Shown piece by piece: positions 40,310 through 50,900 of a DNA stretch of 64,000 nt. Each line of letters begins with the position of its first letter. Position 1 is the first letter of the stretch. The position numbers and the translations under genes are program-made. The stretch covers positions 17,154,288-17,218,287 of the forward strand of contig NC_092676.1 in assembly GCF_964355755.1 (NCBI RefSeq), given 5' to 3'. The notes beneath the pieces were generated by a model, which saw only the letters and a program-made list of their open reading frames with translations, had not been told where the DNA came from and did not search any database. The DNA is from Antedon mediterranea. Lineage: Eukaryota; Echinodermata; Crinoidea; Comatulida; Antedonidae.

Positions 40310-41942
40310 CTGAAAACAGCAATTATGTGCTCCAAAATAGTTTACTGTGCATGTTTTGCCATACGTTAAACACTGAAAATAAAAATAAAACAATTAGGTC
40401 ATTAACACAACTCACCTTTATCAAATCGATAATAATCACATGATACATGATCGTTTATTTGTTTGTTATAACTTTACTTTATTTATTCGAATAAACGCCT
40501 GTGCGTATATTGTTCAGGAGGGTTTTTAAGTGGGAGTTTATTCAAGGAAGGCTAAATGCTTAGTAATTATCCAAAAGATCCAAAACAACCGTTTATTCTA
40601 ACAAAATAAAAAAGAAAATCCTCCAAATTTCTCCATATTCTGCATTCACGCTTCAATTTGCTTGTCAGGTCCGAAGGGTCATTGTTGTCTACAAAACATT
40701 GGCCCAAGATGACCTAGGCTAAGTTTACGGCTTTCGCTCTCTGCGGGCGAAATCAAAATTACAGGCGACGAGTGTACACTGCATAGTGCGTGGGATGTAT
40801 TTAAACAGTTATCCAATGAGAAGCGTTCTAATTACATACACTTGGTTTGAGGACCCTGCGTCATCAAAACTTTGTTATAGATCTGCTCGCAGCATTCACT
40901 TGCACTTTGCCATTTCTAGTTTGTCATTCCATCATTTTTATATAATGACATATTCAGTCATTATTTATAGTTTATTTCGTTTGCATTGCAATCGACGTTT
41001 GACAACCCTAAGTGTAAATTTGAATTGTAAAATTCAACACGTATCAGGCCTTTAATATTAAATTGTCCTTCGAAACAGGTGTATGTGCAGAATAATTCCA
41101 ATAAAATGGAAAATTGAATTCTACTCATTTATATTCATACACTTCTACTTATAATTCTTTTTTTTTTCCTTTATGAGCATTTTACTTATGCATTTTGATA
41201 TTAAAAATAACAGGAATAGGCCTAATAGTAAATTGGGTTTCAGTAATTTATATTCATAGATCTTCACAAATGTATGGAATTCATTTTTAACCAAAGTTTT
41301 ACATTAGCCTCATTGACGACTTGTTGAAATGAATAATCATCTTTTATTATTGGACTGTGATCATTATATAATATCCTAAAGTTTTTGATCAAAGTAATAG
41401 ACAGCAACACATTACTACAGACATTATGTCTAAGGTTATGTGTTAATCCAGTTTAAGACAACGTATTTCTCTGTCTTGTTCCTTGGCAGATTCTACAAAT
41501 TCAGCCCGTCTTTTAAAGATATATACAAATCGAGAGAATGTTGTGAGCCGCGTTAATAACGTTAATAAAACGTGAATATTATTCACTTTGTTTCATATGC
41601 TATAGTTTATTTTAAAGATTTAAAGAAACAAATATAAAGGCCTAAAGTTGTAGGGTTTACTTTATTATTTTCTGTTTTGGATTATATTAGGAACCTTTCG
41701 ATTTGCGATGACCGACTACGGATATTTTTATTTCGAATTTTATTCATTAAAAAATATTTAAATTATTAAAATTACCCTTACCCTAGAAGGTCGCGTCCTT
41801 GATGGTCTTCGTTTTTCTAAAGCTTGGTTCACAAAGTCAAGATATCCGTCGTCTGCTGGATCATCTTCCTCTGATTGTGCGTTGACACTCAAAGCTGCTA
41901 TGACAACCATTGCCAAGAGTATGAAATGGGCAATCTTCATCT
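40232..41942 (-). CDS. Secreted four-cysteine cationic peptide precursor (antimicrobial-like), two coding exons
   Basis: Coding exons on the minus strand are 41942-41782 (ATG at 41940-41938) and 40309-40232 (stop TGA), joined in phase 0 over a 1472-base intron; total 78 residues. Residues 1-21 form a signal peptide (MKIAHFILLAMVVIAALSVNA). Residues 22-42 are acidic (QSEEDDPADDGYLDF and on). Lys43-Arg44 is a dibasic cleavage site. The mature part (45-78) starts RPSRTRPSR and carries Cys56, 64, 70 and 72 (C-X7-C-X5-C-X-C), ending NYNGK, where the Gly could become a C-terminal amide. Acidic pro-region, cationic four-cysteine mature peptide and length resemble the CrAMP peptides of starfish; this is from memory and no search was run. 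A peptide hormone is the main alternative. No paralogue was seen in the window. Confidence 0.78.
41782..41942 (-). CDS. Peptide precursor exon: signal peptide and acidic propeptide
   Basis: Acceptor ttttttttttgcag ends at 41943; the ATG follows two bases later. The exon ends with the codons for Arg-Pro-Ser-Arg and the donor AGG|gtaagg in phase 0. A second donor six bases on (gtaatt) would add Val-Arg in the same phase. Without splicing the frame ends after VRVILII, which looks like intron translation. Confidence 0.85.
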
Positions 41943-42060
41943 CTGCAAAAAAAAAAGCATAGCTTTAGTTTCAGATTAATCGGGAAGATTTGGTCTTCCT
42001 TACAGAGAAAAGTCAAGATCAGTGAAAGCACTTCTTCCCATTGGCCCATTTAATTTCATA
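41943..42060 (-). other. Probable 61-base 5' UTR intron and first non-coding exon of the peptide gene
   Basis: On the minus strand the donor tctct|gtaagg at 42003 and the acceptor tttttttttgcag at 41943 bound a 61-base intron with branch-like words (gattaatctgaaac). The first exon would lie at about 42004-42045. A weak TATA-like stretch (ttaaatttaaaag, about 42066-42078) precedes it. The start site is a guess. Confidence 0.4.
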
Positions 42061-42079
42061 GTCAACTTTTAAATTTAAG

Positions 42080-45000
42080 TATCCCAACTGATGGTCGTTG
42101 ATATTTGGAAATTCAAGATAACAATAATACGATTAATCCACACCCTACAATAAGCAATATAAAAAATATTGTAGTAGGCCTAAAGTACATCATCTTAACT
42201 TAATAACAATATTCAACAATAGTCCTTCCTCACTTTTATTTACTTAAGACGACACAAAAAAACCAAATAAAAATACAAGATTTTGGCTGAAACTTGTTTT
42301 AATTGCAATTCAATTATGTATTAATGATATAACTAACATTTTCAGTATTATATATATGCATCTTTTTTGTAATTGTTTAAAATGAGTTTTTATTGTAGCG
42401 TACTGTTTCAAATTACATCTTACCTAGAATTTTATATATTTAGCTAAATTAAAAATGTTTGAAATGTTTATGATTAAAATTATATTGTTGAAGAGATACA
42501 ATATTCACCTATAACAAGTTATTCACTTTGATCAAAAATTAAATCTAGTAAAATTGTTTAGTCGCTTATTCCGTATGTTTATAAGTGAAATCAATAATGT
42601 TTCGTTTTTTATGCACAAAATTCCGTATTCTAAGTTTGATTTTATTAACCTTTATTTTAAATGTTTTAGGAACTTCTATCAGCACAAATAATTATAATAC
42701 ACAATTCAGAACTGTGTTTTATTTATAATTTCAGAAAGATTTGAATCACCCGGTATTAGGCCTCTACTAATGTTACTAATACGTGTGTGTAGTTGCCGAG
42801 ATAACACTGTCTCTTGAGGTGAAAGTGACCTTTAAAACATAGAATCAAAAACTTTAACATTAAACTATAAAGTGTGAAACATTAGCATAACCCTTTTAGC
42901 AGTAACATTAACATGTTCTAGACGGAGTTTTGACTTAATATTAATTTTTAAAAAGATATTTATTTTGGCACATATGTCGTTTCATACGTTCTATATTCAC
43001 TGATTGTTATATTTTTTTCTATATTTCTTGTGTTTTTTTGTTTAAGTTGTTTCATTGCAGGACCATATTGAAAAACAGAAATGTTGTGATCTTTTCTTTT
43101 CTGAATTATGTTATCCTGCCTAAATATGTTTTAATAAATAAATAAATAAATACGTATACCTCGTATTTACAAACAAAAATCGAAAAGCCAACTGGCAACT
43201 AACATAAAAAAATCTATATCTTTGAGCAAGTCTAGGTATATTCAACAATGTCTTAGTAGTTGTAGTTCTTCGTATGGTTTTTCCTACTGAGTTATAATTG
43301 CAATTGCAATGTTACACCACAGTTTCTTCTATAGGTTTCCCCTATCCACTGAAAATAGAAATGCCTACAGATGCATATTATTCCAAACGCAGCCATAACG
43401 TTGACAGTTGTTTTTAGGTTTCAAAGAAAATATTTTATTTAAAAAATGAGTTTCATATAATTGTTATTTTTGTCAAAATCATGTAGATTTATAGAAACTG
43501 CTCGGAAAGTATGTTGCAAATACTTATAAACAGTATGAAAGCCTAATGCATTTTAACTTGACAGTTCCTATATAGTAGTCGTATAAGGAATATTTTTACA
43601 CCCAGACTAAAATACCAAATTAATAATCTACTCTTTTTATGAACATAATCAATATTTTTGCTGACTTGTATCTGTAATAAAACGGATTTATGGATGGTTT
43701 GATTAAATGAAATTGAAATTCAAGATTATGTACATACTGTATTGATGCAAGGCTTTTATTAGATTTTATAAATTATGTAAACTTCAGCTACATTCTAATA
43801 ATAGAGTTTGTTATGCCTAGTTGATTAGTTGTATAACCACTGTTGTAGTGACGTTAAGACAAATATGAAAGGTTTTAAGAAACAGTACGGTACTAGGTCC
43901 AAATCGTATGACTACTCTATTCAAGTTTATTATTATTATTAAATTCATTTATTTCTTTCAAAACAAAATTAAAAAAAAGATAATTTCTTACAAATATTTT
44001 ATGAAATTAAAACAGAGTCTTTAGGCTAAAATAATGGTAATATATTTCTTTGAGTTTTGAAAGTGGCAATGTCCCAAAAAGTAAAATCAAAAGGAAAAAC
44101 CAAGAGAAACTTGTGTCGGGCAAGCCATAGATATTAATAATAATACTCTTTCATTCTATAATAAAATACGATTGTTTATTGGAGTGTAAATACAGTATGT
44201 AAAAATCAGATGTAAATGTGTTTGAATAATGATATACATATAATATTGAGAGAGTGTGTGGTGGAATATCCGAGGGAAACAGTCATGGGAACAGATCCGG
44301 AGGATAATGTCACGGAGAAAATGTTAAGGGGGAGTAATTGTCTGGGAAACAAGTCTGATATTTAACATAAGATTACTTAACATGTTATTAGTAAATTATA
44401 ATAGAACAGCATAACATTCATTGTTTTAAATAAAACTGAATGTTAACCGAGAAGGTTATTTCTTTTAAAATGTTAAATATAATAATAGGCCTATTTATAT
44501 CAATATTTTTTATAGATGATAACATAAATTTGCATGCTATTAACATTATATTTATATAGATATATAAACTCTTTAATTTTAATATCAAAAATAATATAAG
44601 TTTAAAACATATATATGATTTGATATACGTTGACTTGTTCTGCTATTGTACAGGCGCGTTAAAGTGTCACTGCTCACGCTTCTCTGAATCTAAAGTATTC
44701 TAGTCATGTCCCTAAATTGGGTATTTTTCTTCTATGAGTAAAATTGATAACAATTTAAGTGACTTTTCTGGGTTGATTTCTAAATACTACATGTTATATA
44801 TGGGTTTAATTACTTCAACTAAAAGTCTTTCTCAAAGGCAAAACTTACAGTTTGGGTTCAGTAACTGAATTTAAATAAATACATTTAAGTGATATTTCCT
44901 AGAGGCAAATGGTAAAATGACAACAAATGCATTGTACACGCGCATCAAGCTATTGTAACATTTCGTGGCCGTTACTCTGATGATATCACTACAACATGAA

Positions 45001-45990
45001 ATGTCTATTAAATAATCTTGGAAATAATACCACATGGGAAATAAGTATGAATCTACCCTGATGGTGATAAACGAATGTTCTTATAATATGTCGCCAGAAA
45101 AAAAGAAGTGTAGGTACACCATTATAGATTGTTCATAAATCGTCACCATTAGGCAGTACAATACATGATTTTAATTTCAAATACTCAGTACGGGTTATGC
45201 AGAACTAGGTTGGTTTTGTGCAAATTTCTAGTAGCGTTGTCGTAGTGTTCTGGTCTATGTTCCCTAGATGCTCATTTCACACTGTAGTTCGATGAAGATA
45301 GCTTTTGAATTGCCCAACAATTTAATAGACAACTCTTATTATTATTATTTATTAACGTAGTTTGTCAGAGTGCACTCCCTGATCATTTATCTTTATTGCA
45401 ATAAACCAAATGTAAATTAATCGAATTAATGTATACTTGCAAGTAGGAGTATGTCTGCATGGTTTAGGTTACGTTATAATTTATATATTTATTTTGTTTT
45501 GATCATAATAATATTTACGGAATCTTAGCTTTGCAATGTATCGCCTGTGATAGATAATATCAATCATCATGTTGTTTAATTTAAATGTAAATTATCAAAC
45601 ACACAGGTAGGCCTAAACATAATATTACTTGACGCTCGCGTAAAGAAGGCATTTTTGAGTGAACTTCCACATGGGTCGTAGTCACCGACTGGTACATAGA
45701 ACTTTTGATTCATGTTAATATGCCACATGACGGAATGACCCTTGTAATCGTGGTACTATTCTACTGGGCCGGTAGGCGAGTAAATGGGTTTAGGCTAGGC
45801 TATAGGCCTATAATATATAAGCTTAGGCCATGGATAGTTATTAATACATGAACATGCTTAGGCCTACAGTAGCATATATCCTGTATTGAATGAAGGTTGG
45901 TTTCCTAGTAAATAGGAACTAGGCCCTAACCTGTAAATCGATAATTCACAGTTTGTAAATATAATTTTAATTAATTGAAATGCATTTTTA
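42080..45990. other. Intergenic stretch upstream of the peptide gene
   Basis: AT-rich DNA with a retroposon tail at 43025-43153. No coding region was recognised on either strand. Promoter elements of the peptide gene would lie at its left edge. Confidence 0.5.
43025..43153 (+). mobile_element. Retroposon 3' tail ending in an AATA microsatellite
   Basis: tttcattgcaggaccatatt, gaaaaacag and ttatgttatcctgcctaaat resemble the 3' ends of invertebrate LINE/SINE elements (a short stem around 'attgcagg ... atcctgc' followed by a simple repeat). It ends in five AATA units at 43133-43152. The family match is from memory. Confidence 0.45.
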
Positions 45991-46004
45991 CTACATTCTC
46001 AGAA

Positions 46005-46070
46005 AATCCTCGCGAGATCATTCTCCGCCATGATTTTGGTCAACTTTTGCATTTTCATGACGTCACGTCC
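46005..46070. promoter_or_regulatory. Candidate promoter patch: CTCGCGAG, YY1-like and CRE motifs
   Basis: Within 60 bases lie the palindrome ctcgcgag (46009-46016, near the TCTCGCGAGA promoter motif), ccgccatgatttt (46025-46037, YY1-like) and a perfect CRE tgacgtca (46058-46065). The patch is richer in CpG than its AT-rich surroundings. No gene start next to it could be identified on either strand. Confidence 0.35.
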
Positions 46071-46484
46071 ACTGTAGGCCTACTTAGGTAAAAAAACATA
46101 GCGCCCTCAATTGTACGCATTTTACCAACATCTCAACGTATTTGCCACCAAACCCACTCTAAGCAAAGTTCAAAGTACTCGCGAAAGTTTGTAATGATCA
46201 ACCAATCAAAAGACATTACATAGGTCTACAAATTAGGCCTATTTACCAAAGCAAAAAAATGTTCTTACGACCGACCAACCGACAGACCGACCGATTGCAC
46301 GCGACTACTGTAAATACAATAACAACAAACTAATTGGCGATGACCATGATTTAGTTCTGTATTCTAGAACATTGAGAATGACGGCAGTATTCAGTTGTTA
46401 TACACGGTGATATTGCAACTCTGTGTTTATGATGCGACGGGGCACAGATTGAACTTACCGCCTTTCAAATAAGGAGTGTGGTTC

Positions 46485-46517
46485 CGTGTTTAATATCACA
46501 TTATAGTATTAAACACG
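46485..46517. repeat. Short perfect inverted repeat
   Basis: cgtgtttaata is mirrored by tattaaacacg around an 11-base spacer (tcacattatag). On the minus strand a consensus splice donor, gcg|gtaagttc, follows at about 46459. Confidence 0.7.
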
Positions 46518-47224
46518 TTAGTATACTTTTTAGAAAAAGCAGCAGATAATTGTCCATTCGGACATTTGTGACGTATCCTTGGTGAGCAATATCACGAATG
46601 AAATATAAAATAATCTAAGTTAATGACATCGTGACGCAGGCGGTGTCTTTTATCGAATGGTTAGTAAGTTTATACATTTCTACACTTTATCATTGCGATT
46701 TTATTGCATTTTTTATTATTTTATTACCATGGTTTGTTGTTATCGTCTTTATTATACTTTTGTTTCTGTTTATTTAGAATTATTTGAAACACAAAATGAC
46801 TTACTTTATTATAGTAAGTATTGGCAAACGTGTCTTTTGAAATTATTTGTAAGCGGTAAGCACAGACGCCATCTGTAAACCATGTTGAAAATATATATTA
46901 TACAAGTATTAAAACATCAAAAAATAATAATTTTATCGTCAATTTGAGAGGTATGTATATAAAAAAAAACCAATTGTGATTTCACTAGGAAATAGTTCAT
47001 TGCTTTTAATGGAAATGTGAACTTTTGCATCGATGCTTCCAAATGTAAACGTAAATTTGATGTAATTGTTTCATAAAAAACCATCGTTGTTGTATGAACA
47101 TGAAAATAAAAATATTAAATACATTTGTTTAAGTTTGATTTGATACATTGACATTTGTTATCTTCTATCTATGAATCTTAATTACAGTAGTTTTAAATAG
47201 TAACTGCACAATTCCGTGATATTC

Positions 47225-47340
47225 ACGCAATGCAAGTGAATTGACCAATCACAAGCGACAGTTTGAATAGTCCATCGCATTTAATTTGTCAATTCGCTTG
47301 CGTTGTGGCTTACGTCCTTGCGTTGCGTCCTAGCGGGAAC
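47225..47340. mobile_element. TTAA MITE family, truncated copy 3
   Basis: acgcaatgcaagtgaattga and ccaatcacaagcga match the inside of copy 1, and cttacgtccttgcgttgcgt plus ctagcgggaacc match its right arm. The left terminal part is missing. Confidence 0.65.
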
Positions 47341-47743
47341 CTCCAAGATGAGATGTTTGTTGTATCTAGTCCAATGCGCATTTGTATGTATATCCCTAAT
47401 AATTATTAAAAATTGCTAGTTTTCGCATATAAAATATCTTCCTATCACTTCCTAACCTCGTTCATTTTACCGTACTTTTGAACTATTCCATAGATCTACT
47501 TTTCTGTTCACATTTATACCTATCCATCGTGTGGTTTGGTTTATGAATAATCGTCAGGAAATATTATATTGCTTTCATACCTACGAAATCAATATCTTGT
47601 TCAGTATCGTTTTATGGTTTATTTATTGTATTGCAGAACATTATTAAGTATATTTTTTCACGATTCATTTCAGATCTCTTTCAAATTAAATACCAAATAT
47701 CAGTGTTGTTATGATCTATTTTGACGGAGGCCTCTTTAATTAA

Positions 47744-47980
47744 TTAAAGATGTATTGTGCCCTAAAAACATGAAGTTTAATAAAATCGAACTTTGTAGGT
47801 AATCACTTCAATAGACAAAAATGAAAAATAAAATGTTTTCAAATATAAAATAACAAAATAAATGTTTAAATTCAACCTTTACATTTGCAGTTTTTTCAGG
47901 TAAATATTTTTCTTTCATTAAAGTGGAAAATTCAGCCGAAATTTTGGTTAAGAATTATTTTTTTCACAACACATCTTTAA
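47744..47980. mobile_element. TTAAAGATGTATTGTCCC MITE, copy 4
   Basis: The left end ttaaagatgtattgtgccct and right end acaacacatctttaa are inverted with a few changes. The interior (gtaatcacttcaata, ttcaggtaaat) matches the family. Confidence 0.7.
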
Positions 47981-50900
47981 CGGTTGTATAGTCTGTATTA
48001 AAACAACAAAGTTCTTATTTGAAGGTATTTAATTAGAGGAAGACCCTTGAGTAAGGCTACGTATAGATGTTTATGTACATAACAAAAACAAAATTCATGA
48101 AGCGAAGATGAATGAGATTATAAGAAAATAAGCAACTAATCAACCGACCGAGTTATTGATGCATACTGTATAAAACTTTATTAGTTGTTTTCTTTTTTCA
48201 CCTACACAAGATCAACATATTCATGTTGTCCCAAAATTATACTAAAATGTTAACCATTTTAACTTACTTTCTTTAATCGCTTTGGTAAAGGTATCCTATA
48301 TGTGAGTTCCTGCAAAATATAAAAAGAAATACATACGTAATACGTAAATTAAGATACAGTTCTCGTGATACAAATAAAATACACAAATCTCACTCCCAGA
48401 CTCCCAAGACTTGTAATAAGACTTATATGTAGAGTATGTATCTTTTGTGTGTTTTGTGGGACAATGACTGAAATACTTACAAAATAGACCTAATTGCCTA
48501 AAAAAACTAAACAAGAACAAACAGTAGAGAAATGGGATATATTATCTTAGTAAGAGGAAAAATGGCAAAATCAGCACTGTGGTCAAGTGTTGTCAAAACA
48601 ATATAAATTATCTGATAAAACTCCTAGAAAATATGAAAACTTTTGCCATTTCACCCTGACTGATCTCCATTTTGTTCAATGAGAGGGCTTTCATTGTTAC
48701 TGATGATATAAAAAAAGGGCATTAGTTTTAAAAAGACAGAAACAATAATAATCTTGTTGTCTACAGCAACCTTAATGTATAACTACGTAACTATCATAGG
48801 CCTACTTATGTTTCCAAAAAACATATACAAACAATTTAAAAACATATACCTTTTTTCTATAATGTGAGGTCTAAAAATAATTTGTCTCTTGGTTCACATT
48901 AATAGAAAATCTAACGGAAACAGAAACGACATATGAACACATTTATCATGATAAATGTTCCGAATTCTTAAAAAAAAATATTTACAATACTTAGGAAAAC
49001 AAAACTCAGCAGATTATTTTTTTTAAACTTAAAGTTTAGGCCTATCGGGTTTTCACAATTTCACAAAAAGGTACATGAATTAAAAAAATCACAAATTTAA
49101 TTTTATTAATAGGGATACGATAATGTATTTGATTATTAATAGAAGCCTACATACCTAACTCACAAAAGTGACATTCTTCTAATTTTTTTATGTGAATATC
49201 AAAATCAACTTTTAAAATTTACAAAACATTAGGCTAATAAAAACATGAATAATAAAAACGTATAAAAAAAATATTTTTATAACATACTTATCTATAGCAG
49301 AATTGAATTTTCTACTTTTCAACATATCTTTTTATTGGGTAACAGAGAATTTTTTTATATTTTTTGGGAATCAAGTTGTAACTACCATTTTCCTGTAACC
49401 GTAGTTTAAAATTAGATCATCAACATCTCTATTTGCATTTCACTTTCAATTTCGTAATCTATTCTATTTGGCCTACAATCTTTCATTTAGTTAGAAGGAT
49501 TTGGTCTATGAATTATTGATTGATTATCACAAAAACGGGTTTACCGTTTAGGAACTGCATGTACCGAACTTCTATATAAATTAATAGAAACATTTACTTC
49601 AATATAGGCTAATCAAAATCAATAAATTGTGAAATTCTTTATTCCAGATAGCTTGCCAATTTCTTTCTTATTAGATAATACAATCATTTAAAAGATACAA
49701 AACACTTGATTCACAAAGGTTTTAGGAACTTCAAACAATGTTCTTAAGCCGCTACATCATTATGTAATTAATTTAGCATTTTCATAAGAAAGGAAATAGT
49801 GAACGGTATACATTGGCATTCAAATGTAATTTACTTAATTTCAACTTGCAAAATTCGGAGTGACGCTGCATGCAGTATGCCGAGATTCATTTTAGTAATA
49901 ACGAAATATTTTTAGAGTAACTATTGGAACATGTTTAGATCATACTGAGTTTAGTTTTTTAGCGTCACGTTGTTTTACATATTGTGTATATTTCAGTTAG
50001 GAAAGGGCATGTTTTAACTCTTGGACAAGAATTCTATTCGTTAAATATATAATAGAAAAAAGCATGGCGATTTAACGTGTTTCCAAAAGGAAATAAAGTA
50101 AGTAGAACTCCAAAAAATGGTTGTAGAATAACAACCAAAATATAAAGCAATTCTCGACTTTACTTATCTCATTTTGTAAAAAATGGTTGTAGGCCTACTT
50201 TTTATACATATATACAGATATATTCGCCTAGCAAATGCCTCACTGAGTGGTCTCGGTAGCAACACATTCTAATCGATTGATGAGAGTAATTAGTAGCCTC
50301 TCCAATATGATTAATATTGATTGTTCAGTAAAGATAATAAGATAAAACCTAACAAGATCAACATGAACAGCGTTATGTTGGCTATTTATATTAATATTCG
50401 CATGGCTTCCATAGTAGGCTAAACTTACAATACATGTTATATTCCCTTTGGGCTGCAATGATATAATAACATTGATATTCAATAGATGTATAACCTAGCG
50501 TGACCAGGCGTACATTAACCAGGTAGTGCAGTGTGGGAAATTCGGAAATGATGAAAATCGATAGTATGATAATTCAGTACATATTAATATTGCAGCACAT
50601 CAATTAAAGTTGTCAGTGAATATTATGTACGTTTAAAATGATACGTTTTGTTATCGTATCAATCATTTTAAAAACAAATAATTGTTTAGCTGGAATACCA
50701 AAAATAATAGAAATTGAAAACATAGTACGTACATTATTCTTAAATTGAAACTCTTACTTCTATTTATTTTCAAAATTGTGTTTATGGTTAAAATATGAAA
50801 TTCGTGCTGGAAGATGTTTGAAAGTATAGAAGTAACTGCGGTATCGGTCAATAGATCAACAAAATGTATGTACGTTATAAAAAAACGATACAATAAACTT

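Noticed and set aside
42400-42440. Minus-strand donor gtaagatg as first exon of the peptide gene
   Set aside because: It would leave a 20-base exon; the donor at 42003 gives a simpler model.
48480-48500. 17-base minus-strand segment between a good acceptor and gtaagt
   Set aside because: If joined to the 42-base segment at 48268-48309 in its open frame, it would introduce a stop codon, so the two do not form one coding transcript.
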